Assembly: GCA_963768025.1 (NCBI GenBank)
Contig: CAVYGM010000004.1
Span: 310,001-374,000 of the forward strand
Length of the DNA: 64,000 bases
DNA from: CAVYGM01 sp963768025
GTDB taxonomy: Bacteria > Bacteroidota > Bacteroidia > Cytophagales > Spirosomataceae
Direction: 5' to 3'
Of the stretch, positions 17,843 through 26,307 are shown piece by piece. The notes beneath the pieces are model-generated. The model saw nothing but the letters and a program-made list of their open reading frames with translations. It made no database searches and was not told the DNA's origin. How positions within the stretch are numbered: the first letter of the stretch is position 1; every line of letters starts with the position of its first letter. Position numbers and translations under genes: made by a program.

Positions 17843-19171
17843 TTACTGAATCGTTTTTCCATTCACTACCACATTCCTAAAAGCTAGGCCATTGATGATG
17901 CTTTTGTCATAAGCAGTATTTTTTGCCTCTATTTTCAAATTTTCGAACGTAAACTGAGCCAGTTTGTCGTATTCTGTAATGGCGATATCGAAGAAAATAT
18001 CACATTTCATGTCAATGTTTTTCAGGCTGATGTGCTCAGAGTAGGACAAGGGTACTTCTTTGCGGCCTTTCAGATCAAAGAATTGTGTCCAGGGCTTCAC
18101 GTAAATCAGGCTATGAGCTTGTCCTTTGATATTTTCTACGGTAATGTATTCATATTTCTGAGGAGTATCAGGCCGCATTTTGAGCCATAGCACGCGCATT
18201 GCTTCGTTGACATAACAGTTTCGCATTACAATGTTTCGGTTATGGATAGCTTCGCTCCCGCAGGTGAGAGCCGCGTGGCAAAAGCCAAATTCACAATCTT
18301 CAATCAGTACATTTATATTTGCGCCGTTGGCAGGATCGGTATCGGCATAGGGCCCTTTGCCACCTTTCAGGGCAATGGCATCATCATTGACGGACATGTA
18401 GCAGCCCTTTATGAGCACATTGGTGCAGGCATCAATGTCGATGGCGTCGGTGCTGGGGGCTTTGACAGGCGCGTGGGGCGAAGAAATATGCAGGTCAAGG
18501 ATCTTTACATTGGTGCACTGGTAGTAGTGGCTAGTCCAAAAGCCAGCATTGTGCAGGCTGACGTCCTGCACCTGAACATCCTTGCAGTTCCATATAAACA
18601 CCAGCCTCGGCCGTGATACTTCCAAATTGGTACATTGGGGGTTTTCTTTGCGTCGCTGCCAGAACGCCTCCCAGTATTTCAGGCCATTGCCATCAATAGT
18701 ACCCTTGCCTGAAATCGTAAAGCCGTCCACTCCGTAAGCATTAACCAGAGCCGGAAAATAATCGAGGCTCTGTCCTTCCATCCGTGAGGGCATACTGGGG
18801 TAATCTGCTATATCATCCGAGCCTTTTAGCTTGGCCCCTTCGGTCACATACAGATGGGTTTTGGGCTTAAAAAATAGGGCTCCGCTCATGAAGGTACCCT
18901 TTGGAATCACCACTACTCCACCGCCCTTTTTTGCGGCCTCATCAATGGCCCTCTGGATAGCTCGGGTCTGAACCAGGGTACTGTCCCGTTTGACTCCGAA
19001 GTCCGTAATGGCATACTGCTTCCCCAAGTTGCTCAGTTTTACCTTCGTACTATCCATAAACCAGCTGGACATGGGTGTGCCGTCCGGGAAAACATTCTGT
19101 GCGTTTTCCTGCGCCTGGCTGATGGCCGTAAGGCCAAGGACGTAGAGAGTCAGAAGACATAAAGTTTTCAT
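17843..19171 (-). CDS. Glycoside hydrolase family 28 protein (polygalacturonase-like)
   Basis: A 442-residue exported right-handed parallel beta-helix enzyme (signal peptide ending ISQAQ). GH28 hallmarks are visible. The N-terminal pectate-lyase-like segment is YAITDFGVKRDSTLVQTRAIQRAID with GGGVVVIPKGTF. The catalytic region is STDAIDIDACTNVLIKGC and VNDDAIALKGG, supplying the Asp residues. TCGSE stands at the usual G-H-G position and RVLWLKMRPD at the RIK motif. The variant motifs place it with Bacteroidota GH28 enzymes acting on decorated pectins (rhamnogalacturonan or xylogalacturonan side chains) rather than plain homogalacturonan; this is an inference. It is monocistronic and probably periplasmic. 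Confidence 0.9.
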   Translation of the reverse strand: MKTLCLLTLYVLGLTAISQAQENAQNVFPDGTPMSSWFMDSTKVKLSNLGKQYAITDFGVKRDSTLVQTRAIQRAIDEAAKKGGGVVVIPKGTFMSGALFFKPKTHLYVTEGAKLKGSDDIADYPSMPSRMEGQSLDYFPALVNAYGVDGFTISGKGTIDGNGLKYWEAFWQRRKENPQCTNLEVSRPRLVFIWNCKDVQVQDVSLHNAGFWTSHYYQCTNVKILDLHISSPHAPVKAPSTDAIDIDACTNVLIKGCYMSVNDDAIALKGGKGPYADTDPANGANINVLIEDCEFGFCHAALTCGSEAIHNRNIVMRNCYVNEAMRVLWLKMRPDTPQKYEYITVENIKGQAHSLIYVKPWTQFFDLKGRKEVPLSYSEHISLKNIDMKCDIFFDIAITEYDKLAQFTFENLKIEAKNTAYDKSIINGLAFRNVVVNGKTIQ

Positions 19172-19548
19172 GGTACAAGGTTCAAGGGAAATTAGGGGTA
19201 CTACCAGCGTTTGTAGCCCATCAACCGACGAACCTACTCTACCCTAGACGCGACTTTGGAGAAACTTCCACTAATTTTTCAAACCAGGCCCCATTTGCGG
19301 CCAGGCCTAAGGGGGAGGCTGACGGTACCTTATCGTGTGGGAAGCCGTAGACTAGCCAGATTGCCAATGGCTTTTAGTTGGGAAGGTACAAGAATAAAAA
19401 GCTGTTTTCTTGAAAATGGATCATACACTTGTATTTTTTGAAACTCCAATCAAGATTAGGTTTGGCACTTCTGATTGAGGACTGATTTGCATAATCCCCC
19501 CCCCGCTTCGTACCTTTACACCCTACATTTCCCTAACCCCCTTGTACT
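19172..19548. other. Divergent intergenic region between GH28 and xylB
   Basis: About 380 bases holding the promoters of both divergent genes. No ORF is supported. Only the xylB-side promoter could be placed (separate entry). Confidence 0.6.
19486..19518 (+). promoter_or_regulatory. Predicted promoter of xylulokinase gene
   Basis: TTTG (19486-19489) and TACCTTTA (19511-19518), 21 bases apart. This resembles the Bacteroidota -33 TTTG and -7 TAnnTTTG pattern with one mismatch. It lies 30 bases upstream of the start codon. Confidence 0.45.
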
Positions 19549-21027
19549 ATGTATTTCCTTGGATTTGACGTGGGTAGTTCATCCGTGAAGGCGTGTCTGC
19601 TGAACGCTGATACAGGTCAGGCGGTTGCCTCGGCCTTTTTCCCCGAAACCGAAATGCCCATGGACGCCCCCCAGCCCGGATTCGCCGAGCAGCAGCCGGA
19701 GCAGTGGTGGCACAATGCCTGCCTGGCGTCCAAGGCTGTCATGCAAAAATCAGGTGTGTCTCCGGCGGACGTGAAAGCCATCGGTATTTCGTACCAGATG
19801 CACGGCTTGGTGGTGGTAGATAAGGATATGAACGTGCTGCGACCGTCCATCATCTGGTGCGACAGCCGCGCCGTGGAGGTGGGCAAAACCGCCTTTGATG
19901 CTCTGGGAGCCGACGTCGTTCTGCCGCACCTGCTCAACTCTCCTGGTAACTTTACAGCGTCCAAACTAGCCTGGGTGAAGCAAAACGAACCGGCGGTATA
20001 CGCCAAAGTTCATAAGTTCATGCTTCCCGGCGACTACCTCGCCGCCCGCATGACAGACGAGGTGGGTACTACGCCCTCGGGGCTATCGGAAGGAATTTTC
20101 TGGGATTTTCTGGATGAGCAGCCAGCCGGTTTCCTATTGGATTACTACGGGTTTGAAGCCAGTCTTTTACCCCAGGTGTTTCCAACGTTTGGCGACCAGG
20201 GTACCCTTACCGCCGCCGCCGCCGAAGCGCTGGGACTGTCGGCAGGTACCCCCGTTACGTACCGCGCCGGCGACCAGCCCAACAACGCTTTCTCACTCAA
20301 CGTACTCGAACCAGGCGAAGTCGCCGCCACGGCTGGTACTTCAGGGGTAGTATACGGTGTAAGTGACCAGACAAAATTTGATGTAGAATCGCGGGTAAAT
20401 ACGTTCCTGCACGTGAACCACCTGCTGGGTACCCCCCGCTACGGCGTACTACTCTGCGTGAACGGCACGGGCATTTTGAATAGTTGGCTGCGCAACACGC
20501 TTCTCCAGGGGAGGGTATCGTATCCAGAAATGAATACCATTGCCGCCAAAGCGCCCATTGGTTCGGACGGCCTGCTGTGCCTACCCTTTGGGAATGGCGC
20601 CGAACGGATGCTCTGCAACCAGGACCCCGGCGCTACGTTTGAGGGATTGCAGTTCAGCCGCCACGGCATGAGCCATTTCATCCGGGCTTCTCAGGAAGGC
20701 ATTGTATTTGCGCTCTACTACGGCATGCAGGTAATGGAAACCCTGGGCGTATCGCTCAAAAACATTCGCGCCGGTGAGGCTAACATGTTCCTGAGCCCGA
20801 TTTTCCGCGACACCTTCGCCAGTGTGTCAGGTGCCACGGTGGAGCTATACAACACCGACGGTGCCCAGGGTGCTGCCCGTGGGGCTGGCCTGGGCTTAGG
20901 GCACTACAAAAACCGCGAAGAAGCGTTCGTAGGTCTTACCGCCGTACAGACCATCGAGCCGGATGCCGATAAAGCCGAGCAATACCAGGAAGCCTACGGA
21001 CGCTGGAAGGAATCGTTGAAAGTGTAG
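19549..21027 (+). CDS. xylB: Xylulokinase
   Basis: A 492-residue FGGY-family carbohydrate kinase that phosphorylates D-xylulose with ATP in the cytoplasm, feeding the pentose phosphate pathway. The N-terminal domain shows GFDVGSSSVKACLL (phosphate-binding loop), QPEQWW, ISYQMHGLVVVD (the QMHG motif typical of xylulokinases) and IIWCDSRA. The C-terminal domain has RAGDQPNNAFSLNVL with the likely catalytic Asp242, TAGTSGVVYG and GGAxxSPxxRQ-like GEANMFLSPIFRDTFAS. Length is normal. It heads the region with uxuA and alpha-glucuronidase, which fits xylan/glucuronoxylan use. No xylose isomerase gene (xylA) is adjacent in this window. Confidence 0.93.
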   Translation: MYFLGFDVGSSSVKACLLNADTGQAVASAFFPETEMPMDAPQPGFAEQQPEQWWHNACLASKAVMQKSGVSPADVKAIGISYQMHGLVVVDKDMNVLRPSIIWCDSRAVEVGKTAFDALGADVVLPHLLNSPGNFTASKLAWVKQNEPAVYAKVHKFMLPGDYLAARMTDEVGTTPSGLSEGIFWDFLDEQPAGFLLDYYGFEASLLPQVFPTFGDQGTLTAAAAEALGLSAGTPVTYRAGDQPNNAFSLNVLEPGEVAATAGTSGVVYGVSDQTKFDVESRVNTFLHVNHLLGTPRYGVLLCVNGTGILNSWLRNTLLQGRVSYPEMNTIAAKAPIGSDGLLCLPFGNGAERMLCNQDPGATFEGLQFSRHGMSHFIRASQEGIVFALYYGMQVMETLGVSLKNIRAGEANMFLSPIFRDTFASVSGATVELYNTDGAQGAARGAGLGLGHYKNREEAFVGLTAVQTIEPDADKAEQYQEAYGRWKESLKV

Positions 21028-21035
21028 TTTTTAAA

Positions 21036-21070
21036 AGCTAATGGCTGATAGCTATCGGCTAATAGCCACT
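21036..21070. repeat. Degenerate heptanucleotide array (5 units)
   Basis: Reads AGCTAAT, GGCTGAT, AGCTATC, GGCTAAT, AGCCACT: five consecutive 7-nt units, each with G and C at positions 2 and 3. It fills the gap between the convergent xylB and lipoprotein genes and overlaps the lipoprotein stop codon by two bases. Confidence 0.7.
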
Positions 21071-21653
21071 ATTTATTCAGCTTCTTGGCGTCCAGTTTAC
21101 GGATTACCATTTTCTTATCAAAAAGTATCCTCCACACCGCGAAGGATACTTTTTGGTTTTCAAAGCATTGGGAAGCGACCCGGCTGCTGGCCGGTACTGG
21201 GGCATTGTACACGAGCAGGGTGTCGTTTAATTTCTGGACGTTGTCCGACTGCGGCAGGTTGTTTTCGGCATTGTACAGGTACGCATCCAACAGCTCGCGC
21301 TCCTTGGCTGACAGCGCCGTATTCTTGACATCCTCTGGGCCCATCAGCTGAATCTCAACTCCGTATTCTTTATCGAGAGCCGATACAAGGGCGATCTTGC
21401 CAAGATTGCCGCATACGGAGTCAGCCTGCTCTGGATTTTGGGCTAGTTCTTTTTCCAGCGCCTTTTGAGCCACCGAAGCCATCTGCTTGCCCCATTCATC
21501 CACCGTAGCCACCAGTTGCGAGTCCGTCACCCGCTTGATCTGCATGGCTTTCATTTCCTGAGCCAGCTCTTTGGTATTCCCAACCCGGTTTTCGGTATTG
21601 CAGCTCAGCAGGGTCAGGAGCGTAAAAATGGGTATATAAGCGTATTTGATCAT
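21069..21653 (-). CDS. Hypothetical lipoprotein
   Basis: A 194-residue lipoprotein with lipobox LLSC and mature Cys near residue 18. The mature part is largely helical. It has two further Cys residues (SVCGNL and ASQCFE), which might form a disulfide or, less likely, relate to the Cys pattern of DUF3365/Tll0287-like sensor domains. The general layout (N-terminal helix, Cys, loop with DVKNTALSAKERELLDAY, C-terminal strand region) is reminiscent of that family but lacks the CxxCH heme motif, so I do not assign it. It is convergent with xylB and divergent from prfA. Confidence 0.7.
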   Translation of the reverse strand: MIKYAYIPIFTLLTLLSCNTENRVGNTKELAQEMKAMQIKRVTDSQLVATVDEWGKQMASVAQKALEKELAQNPEQADSVCGNLGKIALVSALDKEYGVEIQLMGPEDVKNTALSAKERELLDAYLYNAENNLPQSDNVQKLNDTLLVYNAPVPASSRVASQCFENQKVSFAVWRILFDKKMVIRKLDAKKLNK

Positions 21654-21752
21654 GGGTTAGTTGGGTAAAACACGCATTGGGTGCATCGTATACTATCCAC
21701 AACACAAACCCAAAGGGCTTGGTTTACAAATCCTTCGTGACGCGAAATTACG

Positions 21753-21760
21753 TATCTTTG
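21753..21760 (+). promoter_or_regulatory. Predicted -7 box for prfA
   Basis: TATCTTTG, an exact match to the Bacteroidota TAnnTTTG -7 box, 26 bases before the prfA start. No TTTG is seen at the proper -33 distance. Confidence 0.5.
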
Positions 21761-21786
21761 CCCTCCCAAACGTTAGATAACACAAA

Positions 21787-22860
21787 ATGCAGGATAAATT
21801 AGAAGCTTTAAAGGAGCGATTTCACGAAGTAGGACAGCAAATTATCCAACCTGAGGTAGTTACCGACCCCAAACGCTACTCCAAACTCAGCAAGGAATAC
21901 AAGGATTTGGAACGGATCGTGGAGAAGTACGATGCTTACCAGAAACTCATCAAAGACATTGCCGGTGCCAAGGAGCTCATCACGACTGAAAAAGACGAGG
22001 AGCTGCGCGAAATGGCCAAGGAAGAGCTTAACGAGCTGCAACCTCAGAAGGAGAGTCTGGAAACGGCCCTGAAAGAAATGCTGGTTCCAAAAGACCCCAA
22101 CGACAGCCGGAACGTCATCCTGGAAGTTCGGGGTGGAACGGGTGGCGACGAAGCCGCGATCTTTGCCGGCGACCTCTTCCGGATGTACCAGCGTTTCTGC
22201 GAGCAGATGGGCTGGCGGTTGTCCATCATGGATTTCACCGAAGGTACCAACGGCGGTTACAAGGAAATCATCAGCAAAGTAGAGGGTGAGGACGTCTACG
22301 GCAAGCTCAAATTCGAGTCGGGCGTACACCGCGTGCAGCGGGTACCTGCCACCGAATCACAAGGACGCGTGCATACCTCCGCCGCCACGGTGGCCGTGAT
22401 GCCCGAGGCCGAAGAGGTAGACGTGGAGATCAACATGAACGATGTGCGCGTGGATACCTTTAACTCTTCCGGCGCGGGCGGTCAGTCGGTAAACACCACC
22501 TACTCGGCCGTGCGTCTGACGCACATCCCGTCGGGGCTCGTAGTAAGCTGCCAGGATGAACGCTCACAGCTCAAAAACAAGGACAAGGCCCTGAGCGTAC
22601 TGCGTTCACGTCTCTACGAGATAGAACTAAAAAAACAGAACGACGCCATCAGCTCGCAGCGCAAGTCCATGGTGGGTAGTGGCGACCGCTCCGACAAGAT
22701 CCGGACGTACAACTACCCCCAAAGCCGCGTGACCGACCACCGCATTGGCTACACCGTATACAACCTTCCTACGGTAATGGAAGGAGCCATCGGGGATTTT
22801 ATCGAACAACTCCGCATCGCCGAAAATGCCGAACGCATGCAGGAAGGCGAATCGGTGTAG
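21787..22860 (+). CDS. prfA: Peptide chain release factor 1
   Basis: A 357-residue class I release factor recognising UAA and UAG and triggering peptidyl-tRNA hydrolysis on the ribosome. The decoding tripeptide region is RVPATESQGRVHTSA (PAT, the RF1-specific PxT motif). The catalytic GGQ is at residues 231-233 within SSGAGGQSVNTTYSAVRLTH. The usual His after GGQ is Ser and the Asp of NTTDSAVR is Tyr, both tolerated positions in some RF1 lineages. Coiled-coil domain 1 occupies the first 100 residues. The gene is intact, in contrast to several damaged genes nearby. The UxuA-encoding ORF begins 33 bases downstream, so the two may share a transcript. Confidence 0.96.
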   Translation: MQDKLEALKERFHEVGQQIIQPEVVTDPKRYSKLSKEYKDLERIVEKYDAYQKLIKDIAGAKELITTEKDEELREMAKEELNELQPQKESLETALKEMLVPKDPNDSRNVILEVRGGTGGDEAAIFAGDLFRMYQRFCEQMGWRLSIMDFTEGTNGGYKEIISKVEGEDVYGKLKFESGVHRVQRVPATESQGRVHTSAATVAVMPEAEEVDVEINMNDVRVDTFNSSGAGGQSVNTTYSAVRLTHIPSGLVVSCQDERSQLKNKDKALSVLRSRLYEIELKKQNDAISSQRKSMVGSGDRSDKIRTYNYPQSRVTDHRIGYTVYNLPTVMEGAIGDFIEQLRIAENAERMQEGESV

Positions 22861-22893
22861 CACCAACCTAAACCCTTAAAAGCCTACCTAAAA

Positions 22894-25800
22894 ATGATAC
22901 ATACCATGCGTTGGTTTGGCCCCAACGACCCCGTTTCCCTCATGGACCTCCGGCAGGCCGGCTGCACCGGGGTCGTGAGCGCCCTGCATCAGATACCCGT
23001 CGGCGAGGCATGGTCGGTAGAGGCCATTCAGGAGCGTATCCGAATCATCGAAGCCGACAACCACCGCTACACGCCACTCCAATGGCTGGTGGTGGAAAGT
23101 CTGCCGGTACACGAGGACATCAAAAAAGGCCTGTCCTCTCGCGAGCGCTACATCGAAAACTACAAGGAATCGCTGCGCAACCTGGCGGCCTGCGGCATCA
23201 CAACGGTCTGCTACAACTTTATGCCCGTGCTCGACTGGTCGCGCACGGCGCTGGCGTACGAGCTGCCCGAAGGCCACAAGACGCTGCGGTTTGTGTGGGA
23301 AGACTTCGCCCTCTTTGACCTCTACATCCTCAAACGTCCTAACGCCGCCACCGACTACGAGCCCGAAATCCGGGAGTCGGCCCGGCAGAAGTTTGAAACT
23401 ATGTCGAAGGAAGAACTGGCTTCGCTCACCAATACCGTGCTGCTGGGCCTGCCCGGCTCGGAGGAAGCTTTTGATCTGTCCGTTTTCCAGAGCCTGCTCG
23501 ATGCCTACGCCGAAATCGGCGACCGGCAGCTCCGGGACAACCTCTACCATTTTGTGCAGCAGGTAGCCCCTGTAGCGCAGGAGGTAGGTATTAACCTGTG
23601 CATTCACCCCGACGATCCACCACGCTCGCTGCTGGGACTGCCACGGGTGGTCAGCACCGAGGCCGATCTGGAAGAACTTATGCAGGCCAGCGACCTCCGG
23701 GCCAATGGCATTACGTTTTGTACGGGTTCGTTGGGGGTGAGAGCGGACAATAACCTCGTCCGTATCATCGAGCGCTTTGGCGACCGCATTCATTTCGTGC
23801 ATTTAAGAACAACTAAAAGAGAGACGGGTACCCGGAATTTTCACGAAGCCCCCCACCTAAACGGCGATGTAGATATGTACGAAGTTACCAAAGCCATTTT
23901 GAAAGAAGAGCAGAAACGACAGCAGAACGGCTACACGGATGGTTATCTCCCCATGCGCCCCGACCACGGCTTTCAGATGCTCGACGACCTGCAAAAGAAA
24001 ACCTACCCTGGCTACTCCGCCATCGGCCGTCTCAAAGCCCTGGCCGAGCTACGCGGCCTGGAAATGGGCATCCGCAGGTCACTGGCGCTGACGTTTTTTT
24101 TCCTGGGTACGTTTTTTAGCCTACCGACGATGGCCGACGACGGTTACCGGCTGTGGCTGAAATACGACCTGATCCAGAACGAAGCGCAACGGAAAGAGTA
24201 CGCTACGGCCCTGAAAACCATCGTTTCCATTTCTGACTCTCCGATCATTCAGTCTGCTACCAAAGAACTGCAAATGGGTTTGCAGGGCCTGTTAGGACAG
24301 TCGATAGCGGTGCAGAAAACCGCTTCGACCCAGGGAGGAAATGTAATCTTAAAAATAGATCCTACCGAAAAGCTAACCAACGACGAAGGGTACCGTATTT
24401 ATAAAAATGGCAAGGATGTAGTGGTTGCTGCAAAAACCGACAAAGGCCTGCTCTACGGTAGCTTTGCGCTGCTTCGCCATATTCAGACCGGGCAATCGCT
24501 CAGTAATCCCAATCTAACATCCAGCCCCAAGGTACAGCTCCGGATGCTCAACCACTGGGACAATACCAACGGTACCATCGAACGTGGCTACGCCGGGGCG
24601 TCGCTCTGGAAATGGTACGAATTACCCGAAAACCTCGATCCCCGCTACACGGAGTACGCCCGGGCCAATGCCTCCATCGGTATCAACGCCACGGTGGTCA
24701 ACAACGTGAACGCCTCGGCCCGCTTCCTAACGCCCGAGTACCTGCCCAAGGTGCAGGCGCTGGCCAATGTGTTCCGGCCCTACGGCATCAAGGTATTCAT
24801 GTCCATCAATTCGGCCGCTCCCCGTATACTCGGGGGCCTCACGACCGCTGACCCGCTGGACCCGAAGGTACGGCAGTGGTGGATGGATAAAACCAAAGAA
24901 ATTTACGCAGTGATCCCCGATTTCGGCGGATTTCTAGTCAAGGCTAATTCGGAGGGCGAGCCCGGTCCGCAGGACTACGGCCGCACCCACGCCGACGGCG
25001 CCAATATGCTAGCCGAAGCAGTGGCTCCCTTTGGTGGAATAGTGATCTGGCGGTCTTTTGTATACAAGGCTGATCCCAACGGCGACCGCTTCAAAGCCGC
25101 CTACGAGGAATTCAAACCGCTGGATGGCACCTTCAAACCCAACGTTATTGTGCAGGTCAAAAATGGCCCCATCGACTTTCAGCCGCGCGAGCCCTTCTCC
25201 CCGCTGTTTGGCGCCATGCCGCAGACGCCCTTGGCCATGGAGTTTCAGATTACGCAGGAGTACCTGGGTTTCTCCACCAATTTTGTGTACCTGGCGCCGC
25301 TGTTCAAGGAAACGCTGGACGCCGATACCTATGCTAAAGGGAAAGGCTCCACTGTGGCGAAGGTCATGGACGGTAGCCTGCACGGCTACGACAAAACGGT
25401 GATGGCCGGCGTAGCCAATACCGGCTCCGACCGCAACTGGACGGGCCACCCCGTGGGGCAGGCTAACTGGTACGCTTTTGGCCGACTAGCCTGGGATCAT
25501 ACGCTTTCGTCGGAGGCTATCGCCGAAGAATGGACCAAAATGACCCTTACCCGGCAGCCCGCTGCGGTGAAAACCATCACGGATTTGTTGCTTAATTCGC
25601 GCGAGAACTACGTCAACTTCACCACGCCACTCGGCCTGCACCACGTGATGGGCGAAGGCCTGCACTTCGGGCCGCAGCCGTGGCTGGAAAAAAGCCAGCG
25701 CCCCGACTGGACCGCCATCTACTACCACCGGGCTGATGCCAACGGCCTCGGTTTTGACCGCACCGCCAGCGGTAGCAACGCCCTGGCGCAGTATGCCCCT

Positions 25801-26181
25801 GAGGTACGGCAGCAATTTCAGAATCCTGACACTACCCCCCTACCCTACCTGCTGTGGTTTCACCACGTAGCCTGGGATAAGAAGCTGTCCACCGGCCGCA
25901 CGCTCTGGGATGAGTTTAGCAGCCGCTACTACGAAGGGGTAAAATCGGTGGAAGAGATGCAGGAAAAATGGAAGACCGTAAAATCGGTCGTGGACCCGGA
26001 GCTCTTTGCGGACATAGCCGGGCGACTGGCCGTACAGCATCGCGAAGCCCTCTGGTGGCGAGATTCCGGTGTGTTGTACTTCCAGACGTTTTCAAAAATG
26101 CCCATCCCCGCTCCCTACCAGAAGCCCGACCGAACATTGGATGAGCTAAAAAAGATTACGAGAACGTATCAATTAAGATAA
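22894..26181 (+). CDS. uxuA: Mannonate dehydratase (UxuA) fused in frame to GH67 alpha-glucuronidase
   Basis: One uninterrupted 1,095-codon frame encodes two complete enzymes. Residues 1 to about 390 are UxuA, the Fe/Mn-dependent dehydratase that turns D-mannonate into 2-keto-3-deoxygluconate. Motifs are MRWFGPNDPVSL, GITTVCYNFMPVLDW, INLCIHPDDPP, HFVHLRTTKRE, HGDVDM-like LNGDVDMYEV, MRPDHG and IGRLKALAELRG, which is the normal UxuA C-terminus. Codon 391 (ATG, 24064) then opens a signal-peptide-like stretch leading into a full GH67 enzyme. UxuA is cytoplasmic and GH67 is exported, so a single polypeptide is functionally awkward. The more likely output is two proteins from one frame, by internal initiation or because a stop codon was lost. 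Such a fusion is not familiar to me. The start could also be ATG 22906. Confidence 0.85.
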   Translation: MIHTMRWFGPNDPVSLMDLRQAGCTGVVSALHQIPVGEAWSVEAIQERIRIIEADNHRYTPLQWLVVESLPVHEDIKKGLSSRERYIENYKESLRNLAACGITTVCYNFMPVLDWSRTALAYELPEGHKTLRFVWEDFALFDLYILKRPNAATDYEPEIRESARQKFETMSKEELASLTNTVLLGLPGSEEAFDLSVFQSLLDAYAEIGDRQLRDNLYHFVQQVAPVAQEVGINLCIHPDDPPRSLLGLPRVVSTEADLEELMQASDLRANGITFCTGSLGVRADNNLVRIIERFGDRIHFVHLRTTKRETGTRNFHEAPHLNGDVDMYEVTKAILKEEQKRQQNGYTDGYLPMRPDHGFQMLDDLQKKTYPGYSAIGRLKALAELRGLEMGIRRSLALTFFFLGTFFSLPTMADDGYRLWLKYDLIQNEAQRKEYATALKTIVSISDSPIIQSATKELQMGLQGLLGQSIAVQKTASTQGGNVILKIDPTEKLTNDEGYRIYKNGKDVVVAAKTDKGLLYGSFALLRHIQTGQSLSNPNLTSSPKVQLRMLNHWDNTNGTIERGYAGASLWKWYELPENLDPRYTEYARANASIGINATVVNNVNASARFLTPEYLPKVQALANVFRPYGIKVFMSINSAAPRILGGLTTADPLDPKVRQWWMDKTKEIYAVIPDFGGFLVKANSEGEPGPQDYGRTHADGANMLAEAVAPFGGIVIWRSFVYKADPNGDRFKAAYEEFKPLDGTFKPNVIVQVKNGPIDFQPREPFSPLFGAMPQTPLAMEFQITQEYLGFSTNFVYLAPLFKETLDADTYAKGKGSTVAKVMDGSLHGYDKTVMAGVANTGSDRNWTGHPVGQANWYAFGRLAWDHTLSSEAIAEEWTKMTLTRQPAAVKTITDLLLNSRENYVNFTTPLGLHHVMGEGLHFGPQPWLEKSQRPDWTAIYYHRADANGLGFDRTASGSNALAQYAPEVRQQFQNPDTTPLPYLLWFHHVAWDKKLSTGRTLWDEFSSRYYEGVKSVEEMQEKWKTVKSVVDPELFADIAGRLAVQHREALWWRDSGVLYFQTFSKMPIPAPYQKPDRTLDELKKITRTYQLR
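24064..26181 (+). CDS. GH67 alpha-glucuronidase segment, with possible internal start
   Basis: The 705-residue second half of the joined ORF. Starting at ATG 24064 it would have a proper signal peptide: MGIRRS, then a hydrophobic core LALTFFFLGTFF, then LPTMADDG. A T8 run (24094-24101) encodes the FFF of that core. The mature enzyme has the GH67 N-terminal domain (YRLWLKYDLI), the barrel with VKANSEGEPGPQDYGRTHAD (catalytic acid in SEGEPGP, near residue 687 of the joined ORF), QVKNGPIDFQPREPFSPLFG (remaining catalytic carboxylates), QEYLGFS and GLHHVMGEG. It removes 4-O-methylglucuronic acid from glucuronoxylan oligosaccharides. Length is normal for the family (about 680-720). Confidence 0.88.
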   Translation: MGIRRSLALTFFFLGTFFSLPTMADDGYRLWLKYDLIQNEAQRKEYATALKTIVSISDSPIIQSATKELQMGLQGLLGQSIAVQKTASTQGGNVILKIDPTEKLTNDEGYRIYKNGKDVVVAAKTDKGLLYGSFALLRHIQTGQSLSNPNLTSSPKVQLRMLNHWDNTNGTIERGYAGASLWKWYELPENLDPRYTEYARANASIGINATVVNNVNASARFLTPEYLPKVQALANVFRPYGIKVFMSINSAAPRILGGLTTADPLDPKVRQWWMDKTKEIYAVIPDFGGFLVKANSEGEPGPQDYGRTHADGANMLAEAVAPFGGIVIWRSFVYKADPNGDRFKAAYEEFKPLDGTFKPNVIVQVKNGPIDFQPREPFSPLFGAMPQTPLAMEFQITQEYLGFSTNFVYLAPLFKETLDADTYAKGKGSTVAKVMDGSLHGYDKTVMAGVANTGSDRNWTGHPVGQANWYAFGRLAWDHTLSSEAIAEEWTKMTLTRQPAAVKTITDLLLNSRENYVNFTTPLGLHHVMGEGLHFGPQPWLEKSQRPDWTAIYYHRADANGLGFDRTASGSNALAQYAPEVRQQFQNPDTTPLPYLLWFHHVAWDKKLSTGRTLWDEFSSRYYEGVKSVEEMQEKWKTVKSVVDPELFADIAGRLAVQHREALWWRDSGVLYFQTFSKMPIPAPYQKPDRTLDELKKITRTYQLR

Positions 26182-26213
26182 ACAAGTTCTAATGTAAACT
26201 GAATAAGCAATAC

Positions 26214-26280
26214 TCCTCCAAGGAAGTCCTTCTCTTCGAAGGAGCGACCCGCCGCAGCGGAATTCCTTAGGAGGAGGTAA
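26214..26280. repeat. Dispersed palindromic element, copy 1
   Basis: A 60-70 bp intergenic element with GGAAGTCCTTC, AAGGAGCG and CCGCCGCAGCGGAA blocks and inverted ends (CTCCTCCAAGGAA against TTCCTTAGGAGGAG). A second, roughly 80% similar copy lies at 63004-63060 in the same orientation. Confidence 0.7.
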
Positions 26281-26307
26281 AAACCGATAGCCTTAAACCT
26301 GATCAAA

